Positions 1 through 10,794 are shown, numbered from the stretch's first letter. The stretch: 64,000 nt of DNA from Capnocytophaga catalasegens (GCF_026005215.1 NZ_BPMA01000007.1:1-64000), one strand, 5' to 3'. Translations and numbers: made by a program. The notes: generated from the sequence alone by a model not told the origin.

Positions 1-322
1 GTTATTTGACAGATTGGTTTTAGCCAATATTACAGCTTATGAGTGATTACGGATATACAAATTTTGTTTAAATTTCAATCGAAAAAACAATTATTGTATT
101 ATAATATATTTCACAAATATACATTTTATTAATTACTCGAAAATATTTTTAGCTAATTAAGACATGTCAATTAATCTATTAAACGATTTTATAATAATTC
201 ACACGTGACTTAATTATTTGTGCCAAAAATATAACCTCACTTCTTGGGAATAAACTTGTTTAATTTTTTTCATCATTTTTAAAATCGTTTTCTATATTAT
301 ACAATAAAATTGTTTAACTATT
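1..322. other. gene-free stretch at window edge
   Basis: No complete gene is seen. A short open frame from base 2 to a TGA at 44-46 reads LFDRLVLANITAYE and could be the tail of a plus-strand gene that begins before the window, but this cannot be tested here. The rest is very AT-rich, with no clear promoter or hairpin. Confidence 0.4.
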
Positions 323-1179
323 CTAATTTTTCCTTTTAGCTTCATTCTTTAAAAATGAAATCATATTCAGCCCATACTGAACATTTTTTTGTTCTATTTT
401 TTGTTGTTGGTTTGAAAAAAATATTTCTTGTTGTGTAGTTGTATTTCTTTTGGCTGTATTTTCTTCAATTTCAAAGATTATTTTTTCAAAATCAATATAT
501 TTTCTCGTTTTGATGTATAAGAATTCATCGTTAATTCCCTTTTTTTGAATTTCTAAAATTCCTTTTTCATCGTATAAAAAAGAAACTTCCCAACTATCAA
601 ATCCATCAGAATCTGCCTTTATCGTTTTTATCGTAGCATTTTTAATTCTAAATTTTTTCTTGTATTTACTTTTTGAACTTATCAAAAATAGTTCATCTGA
701 CAGAAAATAATCTCCCAAATTATCATCTAAAAAATCTGCTATTTCGCAAATGTTTTTTCCTTTTAAAATCTTTTTTGTTAGTAATTTATAATATTTATTA
801 GTCAAAAAATAGAAATCATCATTTACCTGAACCATTCTTTTTTTTGGGTGGAATTGCAGTGAAATGGTGTCAGTATCCTTTTTATTCCAAATCAATAAAT
901 ATGCTTTGTTGTCCAAAACTTTTACAATGAGTCGATTTGTAAATTGTTTTTCGGGGTTTATTTCTGATTTTTGTTCATAAAAACCGTATCTTTTCGATTA
1001 TTCAAAAGAAAATTAGTGTAAAAAATATATTTTTCCGTTCTGTCCGAAATTAAAGAGTCTGTTTGGTTGTCTATTGAGAAACAATTTGATAAAATTTCAA
1101 ACGAAATAACGTTTTTTCTCTGACAAAATACCGAATTCTGACAGAAAATAAGAATTAGAATAAAATAGATTTTTTTCAT
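323..1179 (-). pseudogene. secreted protein broken by a frameshift
   Basis: Two adjacent minus-strand reading frames look like one gene. The first starts at ATG 1179 and gives a clear signal peptide (MKKIYFILILIFCQNSVFCQ), then runs to a stop at 958 after 73 residues. The second continues for about 200 residues to 323. Its only listed start is a TTG at 916, yet the frame stays open upstream to about 1000 and reads SEINPEKQFTNRLIVKVLDN, so it overlaps the first frame. Adding one A to the A5 run at 968-972 would join them into a secreted protein of about 285 residues. I do not recognise the family. It lies four bases downstream of a 50-codon lipoprotein-like gene, so the two probably share a transcript. 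A sequencing error in the A run is the main alternative. Confidence 0.55.
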
Positions 1180-1183
1180 TGCT

Positions 1184-1336
1184 TCATTGCGTGATTGATT
1201 TTGTTTTTGTACGAGCTTTTAATTCAATATCTTTCGAAATAGAATAGGTTATTTTAGCCATAAGTTCATTTCTATTTTCTTTTTTTACTTGCGAACAAGG
1301 CGCTAAAATTCCCAGTAGAATTAAAACTTTTTTCAT
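1184..1336 (-). CDS. small lipoprotein-like protein, 50 aa
   Basis: A short frame from ATG 1336 to TGA 1184 encodes 50 residues. It starts MKKVLILLGILAPCSQVKKE, with a basic N-terminus, a hydrophobic core and a cysteine at residue 14 in a lipobox-like setting (ILAPC), followed by Lys/Glu-rich sequence. The stop codon is four bases from the start of the next secreted gene, so co-transcription is likely. The function is unknown. The atypical Pro before the Cys lowers confidence that it is a true lipoprotein, and it may itself be a remnant of a longer gene. Confidence 0.45.
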   Translation of the reverse strand: MKKVLILLGILAPCSQVKKENRNELMAKITYSISKDIELKARTKTKSITQ

Positions 1337-1521
1337 AATATACGTTTTGTGTTTTCTTCAACAACTCAAAAAATAATCTTTGTTTATATTTTTGACAAAA
1401 ATACAAATTTCTTTTATCTTCAATGGTTCTGATTGTAAGTTTTTCGACAGAAATCAAATAGTATTTGTTATTTTATACAAAAAGCATATTTGTGTTATTA
1501 GAAAAAAATATTTTATTCTTT

Positions 1522-1668
1522 ATTTTATAAATTATGACTAAGAACAAATAAATTTTTATCAATAGAAAATAGATTCTTACCGATAAGAAATAAATTTTGA
1601 CTAATATAAAATGAATGATTACTAGTAATTATTCATTTTAAACTAACAAAAATAAAATTTCACACAAA
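1522..1668. repeat. 21-bp degenerate tandem repeat, about 7 units
   Basis: The segment can be cut into consecutive 21-base units starting at 1522, 1543, 1564, 1585, 1606, 1627 and 1648. They share the loose pattern AnnAAATAAATTTTnACTAAT; the central units (1543-1605) agree best and the outer ones are more diverged. The period equals two helical turns, so the A and T tracts are phased on one face of the DNA. The fourth and fifth units together form a palindrome at 1608-1639. Confidence 0.55.
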
Positions 1669-1821
1669 ATAGTTTGAGGTATTTAATTTATCTTTTGTAA
1701 AAAATAAAACGGCTTATATTTATTGATTACCTTTTGTTCATAATTAAAAAAATAAGAAGTGAATAGTGTAAAAAATCACGAGATTTGTGCAACGAGATTA
1801 AAAAAATTATACTCTTTTATC

Positions 1822-1852
1822 TTGTATTTTTAGTTTGAAAGTATTACCTTTG
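1822..1852 (+). promoter_or_regulatory. Bacteroidetes-type promoter, plus strand
   Basis: TTG at 1822-1824 is followed after 20 bases by TACCTTTG at 1845-1852, matching the -33/-7 pattern of the Bacteroidetes primary sigma factor. It points toward the DASS transporter gene, which begins about 190 bases after the expected start of transcription, leaving a long untranslated leader. Confidence 0.5.
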
Positions 1853-2050
1853 TAACATTTAACTATTAAAAATAAGAATGTTTAAAATAACTTTATTTGG
1901 TATTGTTAAATATGTATATGTTTTAGAAATATGAAAAATTATAATTGTTGATAATCAGTGTTTTGGTATTAAATTATATTGTATCTTTACTATTAACAAT
2001 ATCTTAATTATTTTAAATGACAAAATTTTATTAACCAAAATGATAATGTT

Positions 2051-3424
2051 ATGGACAAATCATTTCTTTTGAAAAAATCAGCAATCGTATTATTTGCTGT
2101 CGTATTAGCTTTTTTATTCGTATTCTTTTTGCCTTTCGAAGAAAAAACCAACAAAGGATTAGCCTTGTTAGTATTAGTTGCTATTTTGTGGCTTACCGAG
2201 GCAGTTCATATTACAATTACAGCGTTGCTTGTTCCTGTGGGAGCTATTTTGTTAGGCTTGGAAAAAACGAAACCTGCGTTAGAGGCTTTTGCGAATCCTA
2301 CTATCTTTTTATTCTTTGGTGGATTTGCTATAGCAACCGCTTTGAGTGTTCAGAAATTAGATAAGTACATTGCTGCCAAAGTCCTTTCGATGGCAAAAGG
2401 AAATTTTTTTGTTGCCATTTTACTACTTTTTTCGGTAACCGCATTGCTCTCAATGGGAATTAGCAATACGGCAACTGCTGCAATGATGATTCCACTTGCA
2501 ATAGGAATGTTAAAACAACTTGATTATCAGAATAATAAAAATACATATGCATTTGTTATTCTTGGTATTGCCTATAGTGCAAGTATTGGTGGAATGGGAA
2601 CAATTGTTGGTAGCCCGCCTAATGCAATTGTTGCCTCGCACCTGCATCTTACTTTTTCAGATTGGCTCAAATATGGAACTCCTGTAATGATTGTTCTTAT
2701 GCCATTGCTGATTTTAGTTTTATTTCTTATTTTTCGTCCGAAAATGAATATAAAGATAGAAACTCAATTGCATACCGAAAAACTTAACTCAAAGCAATAT
2801 TTGACAATACTAATTTTTGCTGTTACTGCATTGTGTTGGATAACGGGTAGTTGGCTTAATCCAACTTTTTCAAATTTACTAGGAATAGACAAAATAGGCG
2901 ATTATGATAGTATTGTAGCTCTTATGGCAACAATTCTTATTTGCGGATTGGGAGTAGCCCATTGGAAACAAATACAAGACAATACAGATTGGGGGGTTCT
3001 AATGCTCTTCGGAGGAGGGCTTACCCTAAGTGCAGTTTTGACAAGTTCTGGTGCAAGTAAAGCAATGGTCGATTCAGTAGTGTTTTTGATAGAAGGAAAA
3101 CATTTTTATCTTATAGGTTTGTTAGTTGCTATGTTTATCATTTTTCTAACAGAATTTACTTCAAATACAGCCAGTGCTGCATTACTTGTACCTATATTTA
3201 TTTCAATAGCGAAAGAATTAAATATGTTGCCTTTGGGACTAACAATGATTATTGGGCTTGGCGCATCGTGTGCTTTTATGCTTCCTGTGGCAACACCTCC
3301 CAATGCCATTGCTTATGGAACAGGTATGATTGAACAACGAAGTATGATTAGAGCTGGATTCGTTTTGAATATTGTGTGTATTTTGTTTATCGCAACTATC
3401 GCATATTATTTTTGGTTTGAATAA
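2051..3424 (+). CDS. DASS/SLC13-family anion:sodium symporter
   Basis: A polytopic inner-membrane protein of 457 aa, close to the usual size of bacterial divalent-anion:Na+ symporters (SLC13 family). The N-terminal half holds the LWLTEAVHITITALLVP segment and the first substrate/Na+ hairpin motif (SNTATAAMMIP, about residues 138-148). The second inverted repeat has the matching TSNTASAALLVP motif, followed by an MLPVATPPNAIAYGTG stretch near the C-terminus. Such transporters import C4-dicarboxylates, citrate or sulfate; the sequence does not decide which. The ATG at 2051 fits the start of the first hydrophobic helix. It stands alone between a long intergenic region and pta, so no partner gene helps define the substrate. 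Confidence 0.88.
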   Translation: MDKSFLLKKSAIVLFAVVLAFLFVFFLPFEEKTNKGLALLVLVAILWLTEAVHITITALLVPVGAILLGLEKTKPALEAFANPTIFLFFGGFAIATALSVQKLDKYIAAKVLSMAKGNFFVAILLLFSVTALLSMGISNTATAAMMIPLAIGMLKQLDYQNNKNTYAFVILGIAYSASIGGMGTIVGSPPNAIVASHLHLTFSDWLKYGTPVMIVLMPLLILVLFLIFRPKMNIKIETQLHTEKLNSKQYLTILIFAVTALCWITGSWLNPTFSNLLGIDKIGDYDSIVALMATILICGLGVAHWKQIQDNTDWGVLMLFGGGLTLSAVLTSSGASKAMVDSVVFLIEGKHFYLIGLLVAMFIIFLTEFTSNTASAALLVPIFISIAKELNMLPLGLTMIIGLGASCAFMLPVATPPNAIAYGTGMIEQRSMIRAGFVLNIVCILFIATIAYYFWFE

Positions 3425-3485
3425 CAAAATTCATTAAAAAAATAAAAAAACGTATTTAAAAATTACTTTTTTCACAATCTTTTTT

Positions 3486-3493
3486 TACTTTTG
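3486..3493 (+). promoter_or_regulatory. -7 element upstream of pta
   Basis: TACTTTTG matches the TAnnTTTG element and ends 26 bases before the pta start codon. No good TTG is seen at the expected distance upstream, so only the -7 half is supported. Confidence 0.45.
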
Positions 3494-3519
3494 CGTCTCG
3501 TAATAAATTTTGGTATACA

Positions 3520-5601
3520 ATGAATAAATCTGTTTATGTAATTACTCCCGATGCTTATAGTGGTAAATCAATGATAAGTTTGGGCGTAATGCAAATGATT
3601 ATGCGTAATACAGCTAATGTAGGGTATTTTAAACCAATATTAGATAGGAAAGATGATGATTTTATTAAAACAATAATTTCACATTTCAAACTCAATATGA
3701 CCGAACAAGAGGCCTTTGCTTTTTCACAAAATCAATTAAATCAACTTCAAAATGACGGAAATATTGATGAGGTTTATGATATTATTATTAAAAAATACAA
3801 AGCACTCGAACAAAAATTCGATTTTGTTTTGGTTGATGGAATAGGTTTTGCTGAAGAAACCAATACGTTTGGAATAAATTTTAATATTTCTTTGGCGCAA
3901 AGTCTTAATATTCCAGCTTTGGTAGTCTTGAAAGATAATTTTTCTTCGGAAGAAGAGCTAGTTAATCATATTCAGATAGAAATAAATACAATTCTGGAAA
4001 AAGAAGTTCGTATTTTGAGTGTTTTTGTTAATAAAGTTGTCAATTTTTCTGAGAAAACAATTGATAAATTAAATAAAAAATATCCAAATATTCGCTTTTA
4101 TTTTATTCCCGAAGAACCTATGTTAAGTCGCCCAACTATCAAGGAAATAGCCGAAGCGCTCAATGCGAAATTTTTGTTTGAAGGGGCAGATATTCACCAA
4201 ATACCTAAAAAAACAATTGTAGGAGGAATGGAGGTTCATAATTTCCTAAACCATGTTTCTGATGACTGTTTGGCGCTAATTTCAGCAGACCGCTCCGATA
4301 TTATTTTAGGAACTGTAATGGCTCATGCTTCGGCAGAATATCCACGAGTAGGAGGAATTTTATTGTATGGTGGATTCAATTTACAACCTTCGGTGCTTAA
4401 ACTTTTGCAAGGAACGCAAAATATTATGCCCATAATGCTCTCTGAAAAAGGAACTTATGAAACAGTCTTGGGAGTTAATAAAATCCATTCACGAATTTAC
4501 CCCGAGGCTGAACAAAAAATAAAAATGAGTATTGAACTTTTTGAAAAAAGAGTTGATTTTGAAAGTTTGAATAGCCAGATTTCTTCTTTCAAATCTGATA
4601 CAATAACTCCTCGTATGTTTCAATACAATATGGTACAAAGTGCTAAAAATTTGCAAAAACACATCGTTTTACCTGAGGGAACAGATGATAGAATTCTCAC
4701 AGCAGCTTCTGAGCTTGCCGAAGATGAATTGGTTTATCTGACCATACTTGGTGACGAGCAAAAAATTATGGTTCGTGTGAATGAGTTAGGACTAAAATGG
4801 AATGAAAATCGTATCAAAATACTTCGCCCCAAAGATAGTCCAAAATATCAATCATATGTAGATAAATTATACGAATTACGTAAAGATAAAGGTTTGGAAC
4901 GTCCTCAGGCACAAGACCTTATGCTTGATTATTCATACTTTGGTACCATGATGGTTTTCTTGGGCGATGCAGACGGAATGGTTTCAGGTGCGGTACATAC
5001 CACAGCCCATACCATACGTCCGTCATTACAATTCGTAAAAACCAAACCAGGAGTTAAGACGGTTTCTTCTGTATTTTTTATGCTTTTGCAAGATAGAGTC
5101 CTTGTATATGGCGATTGTGCGATAGTTCCTAATCCGACTGCAGAACAATTAGCAGAAATAGCTATTACCTCGGCAGATTCAGCTAAGGCTTTCGGTATTG
5201 AACCTAAGGTAGCTCTTCTTTCGTATTCTTCGGGTACTTCGGGAAGTGGTCAAGATGTAGATAAAGTACGTGCAGCAACCGAAATAGTAAAAGAGCAACG
5301 TCCCGATATTTTGGTAGAAGGTCCTATCCAGTACGATGCGGCTGTTGACCCTAAGGTAGGAAAACAAAAAATGCCTGATTCTCAAGTAGCAGGGCAAGCA
5401 AATGTGCTTATTTTCCCAGATTTAAATACTGGAAACAATACGTACAAAGCTGTACAACGAGAAACAGGTGCACTTGCCATAGGTCCTATGCTTCAAGGGC
5501 TTCGCAAACCAGTTAATGACCTGAGTCGTGGAGCAACGATTCCTGATATTTATAACACGGTACTTATTACCGCTATTCAATCGGCAATGCCTGAAAAATA
5601 A
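3520..5601 (+). CDS. pta: phosphate acetyltransferase
   Basis: Converts acetyl-CoA and phosphate to acetyl phosphate, the first step of acetate production with ATP gain. The 693-aa length fits the long three-domain form: an N-terminal P-loop-like domain (YVITPDAYSGKSMISLG at the start), a central DRTGG-type domain (about residues 215-330) and a C-terminal catalytic phosphotransacetylase domain (about 370-690) with motifs such as VSGAVHTTAHTIRPSLQ and YGDCAIVPNPTAEQLAEIA. It begins at ATG 3520 and ends just before a strong terminator. Acetate kinase, often adjacent in other bacteria, is not in this window. Confidence 0.96.
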   Translation: MNKSVYVITPDAYSGKSMISLGVMQMIMRNTANVGYFKPILDRKDDDFIKTIISHFKLNMTEQEAFAFSQNQLNQLQNDGNIDEVYDIIIKKYKALEQKFDFVLVDGIGFAEETNTFGINFNISLAQSLNIPALVVLKDNFSSEEELVNHIQIEINTILEKEVRILSVFVNKVVNFSEKTIDKLNKKYPNIRFYFIPEEPMLSRPTIKEIAEALNAKFLFEGADIHQIPKKTIVGGMEVHNFLNHVSDDCLALISADRSDIILGTVMAHASAEYPRVGGILLYGGFNLQPSVLKLLQGTQNIMPIMLSEKGTYETVLGVNKIHSRIYPEAEQKIKMSIELFEKRVDFESLNSQISSFKSDTITPRMFQYNMVQSAKNLQKHIVLPEGTDDRILTAASELAEDELVYLTILGDEQKIMVRVNELGLKWNENRIKILRPKDSPKYQSYVDKLYELRKDKGLERPQAQDLMLDYSYFGTMMVFLGDADGMVSGAVHTTAHTIRPSLQFVKTKPGVKTVSSVFFMLLQDRVLVYGDCAIVPNPTAEQLAEIAITSADSAKAFGIEPKVALLSYSSGTSGSGQDVDKVRAATEIVKEQRPDILVEGPIQYDAAVDPKVGKQKMPDSQVAGQANVLIFPDLNTGNNTYKAVQRETGALAIGPMLQGLRKPVNDLSRGATIPDIYNTVLITAIQSAMPEK

Positions 5602-5607
5602 AAGAAT

Positions 5608-5645
5608 AAAGCTGTCCCAAACACTTGGACAGCTTTACATTTTTT
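5608..5645 (+). terminator. intrinsic terminator after pta
   Basis: A perfect 10-base stem (AAAGCTGTCC at 5608-5617 with GGACAGCTTT at 5627-5636) encloses a 9-base loop and is followed by a T-rich tract at 5640-5646. It ends pta transcription only a few bases before the next gene. Confidence 0.85.
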
Positions 5646-5650
5646 TGATT

Positions 5651-6805
5651 ATGAACACGATTTTTACCATTGGCATTTTTATGTCGCTTTTTTTGGCTGT
5701 TTTGCTGTTTGTAAAACAAAAAAAGACTTTGTCAGACACTATTTTAGGTGTTTGGTTATTATTTATTAGTATCCATTTACTAAGTTATTATCTGCATTAT
5801 TTAGGTTATTGTAACAAATATCCTCATTTGTTGGGTGTTACACATCCTTTTCCGCTGTTGTATGCACCCTTTTTATATCTATATATACATTTTTCTTTAC
5901 AAAGTGAACAATGTTTTAAACTAAAACATTTATTACATTTTGCACCTTTTGTATTGGTTTATCTGTATTTGTTCCCGTTTTATTTTGGTTATACAGCTGA
6001 GGAAAAATTAATTTTTGATAGTCAAGATTTTGATAGTGCGTATCAGTTTTTTTTCACTATATCTTTTCTAATGTTTATAGCTTCGTGGGCTATTTATTCT
6101 ATTATTTCATACAGAAAATTACGTAATTATCAACAACTTATCAATGCTAATTTTGCTTATGAAGAAGGCATTAGTTTGCGATGGCTGCAATTTTTTATTA
6201 TCGGAATAGGAATTGTTTTTGGTACAGGAATTATTGTTTCGGTCTTGCGGTATCAGTTCTATTTTAATTTTGGTTTTAATACCGATTTAGTTTTCTTTAC
6301 GTTAATTGTCCTTTTGGTAGCATCTATTGGTTTTGAGGGGATTCGTCAGCAAGGGATTTTCACAGGGAAAATGATCCTTCAAAGTGATATTGTCCGTAAC
6401 AAATCTTCCGAATACAAAAAATCAGGATTAAAACCTTCCGAAATACAAGCCTTTCACGAACGATTACTTCTAACAATGGCTCAAGAGAAGCCTTACCTTG
6501 AACCGAAGCTAACACTGAGTCAATTGGCTGAGAAATTGGAAATCTCGCCAAATAATTTGTCACAAATAATCAACCAATGCGAGGGGAAGAATTTTTATGA
6601 CTTTGTGAATAGCTACCGCATCAGCGAGTTTATCAACAGAGCTAATGACCAAACAAATAAGAATTTGAACATTTTGGGCATAGCACTTGACTCGGGGTTT
6701 AATTCCAAATCTTCTTTTAATGAAGTTTTTAAGAAGCAAATGGGAAAAACTCCTTCCAATTATTTGAAATTGCAGAAAAATAATGATTTAACCAAAGCTA
6801 AATAG
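5651..6805 (+). CDS. membrane-bound AraC-family regulator
   Basis: A 384-aa regulator with an N-terminal membrane domain of about six or seven hydrophobic segments (residues 1-235) and a C-terminal AraC-type double helix-turn-helix (about 285-380: LTLSQLAEKLEISPNNLSQ and ILGIALDSGFNSKSSFNEVF). This layout is common in Flavobacteriia and suggests a signal sensed in the membrane. The ATG at 5651 is chosen because it opens the first transmembrane helix; the open frame extends upstream into pta but that part is not membrane-like. The start lies only 14 bases after the 3' arm of the pta terminator, so there is no room for a promoter between them. Targets are unknown. Confidence 0.85.
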   Translation: MNTIFTIGIFMSLFLAVLLFVKQKKTLSDTILGVWLLFISIHLLSYYLHYLGYCNKYPHLLGVTHPFPLLYAPFLYLYIHFSLQSEQCFKLKHLLHFAPFVLVYLYLFPFYFGYTAEEKLIFDSQDFDSAYQFFFTISFLMFIASWAIYSIISYRKLRNYQQLINANFAYEEGISLRWLQFFIIGIGIVFGTGIIVSVLRYQFYFNFGFNTDLVFFTLIVLLVASIGFEGIRQQGIFTGKMILQSDIVRNKSSEYKKSGLKPSEIQAFHERLLLTMAQEKPYLEPKLTLSQLAEKLEISPNNLSQIINQCEGKNFYDFVNSYRISEFINRANDQTNKNLNILGIALDSGFNSKSSFNEVFKKQMGKTPSNYLKLQKNNDLTKAK

Positions 6806-7498
6806 AGAATGTATTACAAAATATTTTTATAAAAAAGTACTTATTTACGAGGTTTATCATCAATATAATATTATCAACAAATGCTATTGTCTTTTTTAAA
6901 ATCATTGATATAGTGTTTTTTATTCAAAAATAGAAGATGAGTTACGAAAAAGATCATTTAATACAAAATTTGATTTATCTCTAATTTTTATACTGATAAT
7001 CAATCAATTAAAAATAAGTTGTCAGTAGAATGAGCCTCAGTAGAGATGTGTTTTGAAGAGAAAAAATATGTAAGTATTGCTTGTATGAATGGAAGAAATT
7101 TTACTTTTTCCCAAAGAAGTAGAAATTAATCACAAAAGTTTGTTTTTCAATGTAATGCAGGTTTTGATTGTCAGAAATTTAGAAAAATCTTGGTAGAAAA
7201 AAATCATTACCAATATGAAATAAAATCCGAGAAATCGTCAAAATGAAGATGTTTATTTTGATGGAAATTTATATGGAAATCGTTTGAAAATAGTTGGTTT
7301 AATGGAGTTAAAGATTTGATTATCAGATATAAAACCCTAAATACAACTTAGAACGCAATGCTGTATTTAGGGAGTATAATGAGGTTTTTTGTAAAAATTT
7401 AAACAAATCTAATATCGTAAGGTATTTTTCATTCAGACACTATAAAATACTGATTGTCAATAATATTTTTAAAATCTATAGAAATTTCAAAACATCTT
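6806..7498. other. gene-free stretch, possibly decayed coding DNA
   Basis: Nearly 700 bases without an intact gene. In the plus strand around 7049-7215 a frame reads like protein (CFEEKKYVSIACMNGRNF, later FDCQKFRKILVEKNHYQYEI) but is broken by stops, which suggests a decayed gene that I cannot identify. The only clear structure is the hairpin at 7335-7372. Confidence 0.35.
7335..7372. terminator. inverted repeat between regulator and recA
   Basis: CCCTAAATAC (7335-7344) and GTATTTAGGG (7363-7372) form a perfect 10-base stem with an 18-base loop. It lies between two convergent genes. No clean T run follows on either strand, so the terminator role is uncertain. Confidence 0.4.
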
Positions 7499-8656
7499 TT
7501 ATTCTTCGTATGATTGTTCTTCTTGTTCGAAGTCATCTTCGTTTTCTTCCATTTCTTCTTGAATTTGCTGTTTCAATGTTTTAGAACTCTTCGTAGATGA
7601 TGCTTTCTTTTTACCAGAAGGAGGCACACCTCCTGTTTCTTTGATAGCTTCTTTTATTTTGTTTTCAAGCTCTTCCATTAGTTCAGGATTATCCATAAGA
7701 ACTTTGCGCATTGCATCGCGTCCGTTAGCCAATTTCATCGTACCATAATTATACCAAGCACCACTCTTAGACAGAATATTATAATCGGTACCAAGATCTA
7801 TTATTTCGCCAGTTCTAGAAATCCCTTCTCCATAAAGTACATCAAATTCAACCGTTTGAAAAGGAGGAGCAACTTTGTTTTTAACCACTTTTACTTTGGT
7901 TTTATTACCCAGTGCATTTCCGTCTTTATCTTTAATAGGTGTTAATTGTCGACGAATATCCAAACGTATTGAAGCATAAAATTTCAGTGCATTTCCTCCT
8001 GTTGTTGTTTCTGGACTTCCAAACATTACTCCAATTTTCTCACGCAACTGATTGATAAAAATTACTACACAATTTGCTTTATTGATGCTTCCAGTTATTT
8101 TACGCAGAGCCTGCGACATTAGTCGAGCATGAAGTCCCATTTTAGAGTCGCCCATTACGCCTTCTATCTCACTTTTGGGAGTAAGAGCAGCAACTGAGTC
8201 AATTATTATCAGTTCAACAGCTCCTGAGCGTACTAAGTTATCAGCAATTTCTAAGGCTTGTTCTCCGTTATCAGGTTGTGAAATAATCAGGTCTTTCGTA
8301 TTCACGCCCAATTTGGCTGCATAAACAGGGTCAAAAGCGTGTTCAGCATCTATAAAAGCTGCTGTTCCGCCTTGTTTTTGAGCTTCTGCAATAGCATGAA
8401 GTGTCAATGTTGTCTTCCCTGACGATTCAGGACCAAATATTTCAATTATACGCCCTTTGGGATACCCTCCTACTCCAAGAGCTACATCTAAACCGATAGA
8501 CCCCGTGGGAATTACTTCTACTTTTTCAACGGTTCTCTCTCCTAAGCGCATAACCGTTCCTTTTCCGAAGGCTTTATCCAATTTTTCCAAAGCGAGTTTC
8601 AGCGCTTCTGCTTTGGCTTCTTTTTCAGTTAATTCTTTTTTTTCTTTTTTAGCCAT
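7499..8656 (-). CDS. recA: recombinase A
   Basis: The strand-exchange ATPase of homologous recombination and trigger of the SOS response. At 385 aa it is slightly longer than E. coli RecA because of an extended Lys-rich then Glu/Asp-rich tail (residues about 345-385). The Walker A motif GPESSGKT is at residues 75-82, and the Walker B region [12 protein letters not shown] is near 150. The MAKKEKK start at 8656 is preceded by non-coding AT-rich DNA. It stands alone, with no recX next to it and no clear LexA-like palindrome in the upstream region. Confidence 0.98.
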   Translation of the reverse strand: MAKKEKKELTEKEAKAEALKLALEKLDKAFGKGTVMRLGERTVEKVEVIPTGSIGLDVALGVGGYPKGRIIEIFGPESSGKTTLTLHAIAEAQKQGGTAAFIDAEHAFDPVYAAKLGVNTKDLIISQPDNGEQALEIADNLVRSGAVELIIIDSVAALTPKSEIEGVMGDSKMGLHARLMSQALRKITGSINKANCVVIFINQLREKIGVMFGSPETTTGGNALKFYASIRLDIRRQLTPIKDKDGNALGNKTKVKVVKNKVAPPFQTVEFDVLYGEGISRTGEIIDLGTDYNILSKSGAWYNYGTMKLANGRDAMRKVLMDNPELMEELENKIKEAIKETGGVPPSGKKKASSTKSSKTLKQQIQEEMEENEDDFEQEEQSYEE

Positions 8657-8829
8657 TTTGAAAAATGATTATGGGTGCTAAAATACGAATAAATATTATA
8701 TTTAATCATTTTTTTATAAAAAAATTTTATCTATCAATCGTATTTCTGCATTTTTTATAAAAATTTTTTTATTCTTGTAATTCAATTGTCTAAAAATCAA
8801 TACATTGTAGCAGAATAAAATCTATAACA

Positions 8830-8858
8830 AAAAGACACTCTACGCATAGAGTGCCTTT
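8830..8858 (-). terminator. terminator after eno
   Basis: GACACTCTA (8834-8842) and TAGAGTGCC (8847-8855) pair with one mismatch around a CGCA loop. The stem is flanked by A/T runs that extend it, giving a T run on the minus strand. It begins about 25 bases beyond the eno stop codon. Confidence 0.75.
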
Positions 8859-8881
8859 TCAAATAACTATAACTAAAAACT

Positions 8882-10186
<1,305 letters not shown>

Positions 10187-10663
10187 TTAATTATTTAATA
10201 TTTTTCTGGTTTCGCTTGTTTTGGCTAATAAAAATCCTAATGTTATACCAATAATCAATTGAACGATAAACATAGGTAGTTGCTCCATTATCTTTTCACT
10301 TAGTGGCATTATCTTTCTAAAATATCCTTCTGCCCCCGAGTAATGTCTCCATATTGTATCAAGTATCTGTAAAAAAGTACCTGCTGGATACAGCAGACAC
10401 AAAATCATAGTTACAGGTTTAGGAAACTTGTGAAAAGGTATAAATTGCCCTAAAACATAACTCATCACAGCATATTTCCCCGTCATTTTTAAGAACGAAA
10501 ACTTCATTACAAAATCAAAGAATCCTCTATCTCCAAACAGGTAAAACCTTGTTATTCCGTATACTTCTATAATCAAATAAAGTAGCGCATGCACCATATT
10601 GGCACAGAATATATATAGAGTTGCTTTCTTTATTTTAAAGAATAAGGAAACTATTTGATTCAA
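10187..10663 (-). CDS. conserved-looking membrane protein of unknown function
   Basis: A 158-aa protein with about four hydrophobic segments (residues 15-40, 58-75, 80-100 and 130-148) separated by short polar loops; the first ends in an aromatic-rich stretch (YGITRFYLFGDRGFFDF). I do not recognise the family. It precedes eno by 12 bases on the same strand, and a TATATTTG -7 element at 10693-10700 (minus) lies 29 bases upstream, so this promoter probably drives both genes. Confidence 0.7.
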   Translation of the reverse strand: MNQIVSLFFKIKKATLYIFCANMVHALLYLIIEVYGITRFYLFGDRGFFDFVMKFSFLKMTGKYAVMSYVLGQFIPFHKFPKPVTMILCLLYPAGTFLQILDTIWRHYSGAEGYFRKIMPLSEKIMEQLPMFIVQLIIGITLGFLLAKTSETRKILNN

Positions 10664-10794
10664 AGTTCAAAAATTCTTCATCTTCTATCGCACAAATATA
10701 CATCTTTTCTTTGTAAAAGAATTTTTTTCTGAATTTTTTTTGAAAAAAAATTCCTTTAATGTTTTCGATACCTTATATTTCTGCTGGCAAATAC

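Larger units (their letters stand above)
1337..2050. other. long AT-rich intergenic region
   Basis: About 700 bases lie between the minus-strand small operon and the DASS transporter. They hold a 21-bp degenerate tandem repeat (1522-1668), a near-perfect palindrome inside it (1608-1639) and a plus-strand promoter at 1822-1852. A 61-codon minus-strand frame at 1272-1457 has no start context or family features and is not called. An 18-codon frame begins at 1878 but has no supporting signal. Confidence 0.5.

Noticed and set aside
1272-1457. 61-codon minus-strand frame
   Set aside because: It overlaps the start of the 50-codon lipoprotein-like gene in another frame, lacks a signal and has no family features.
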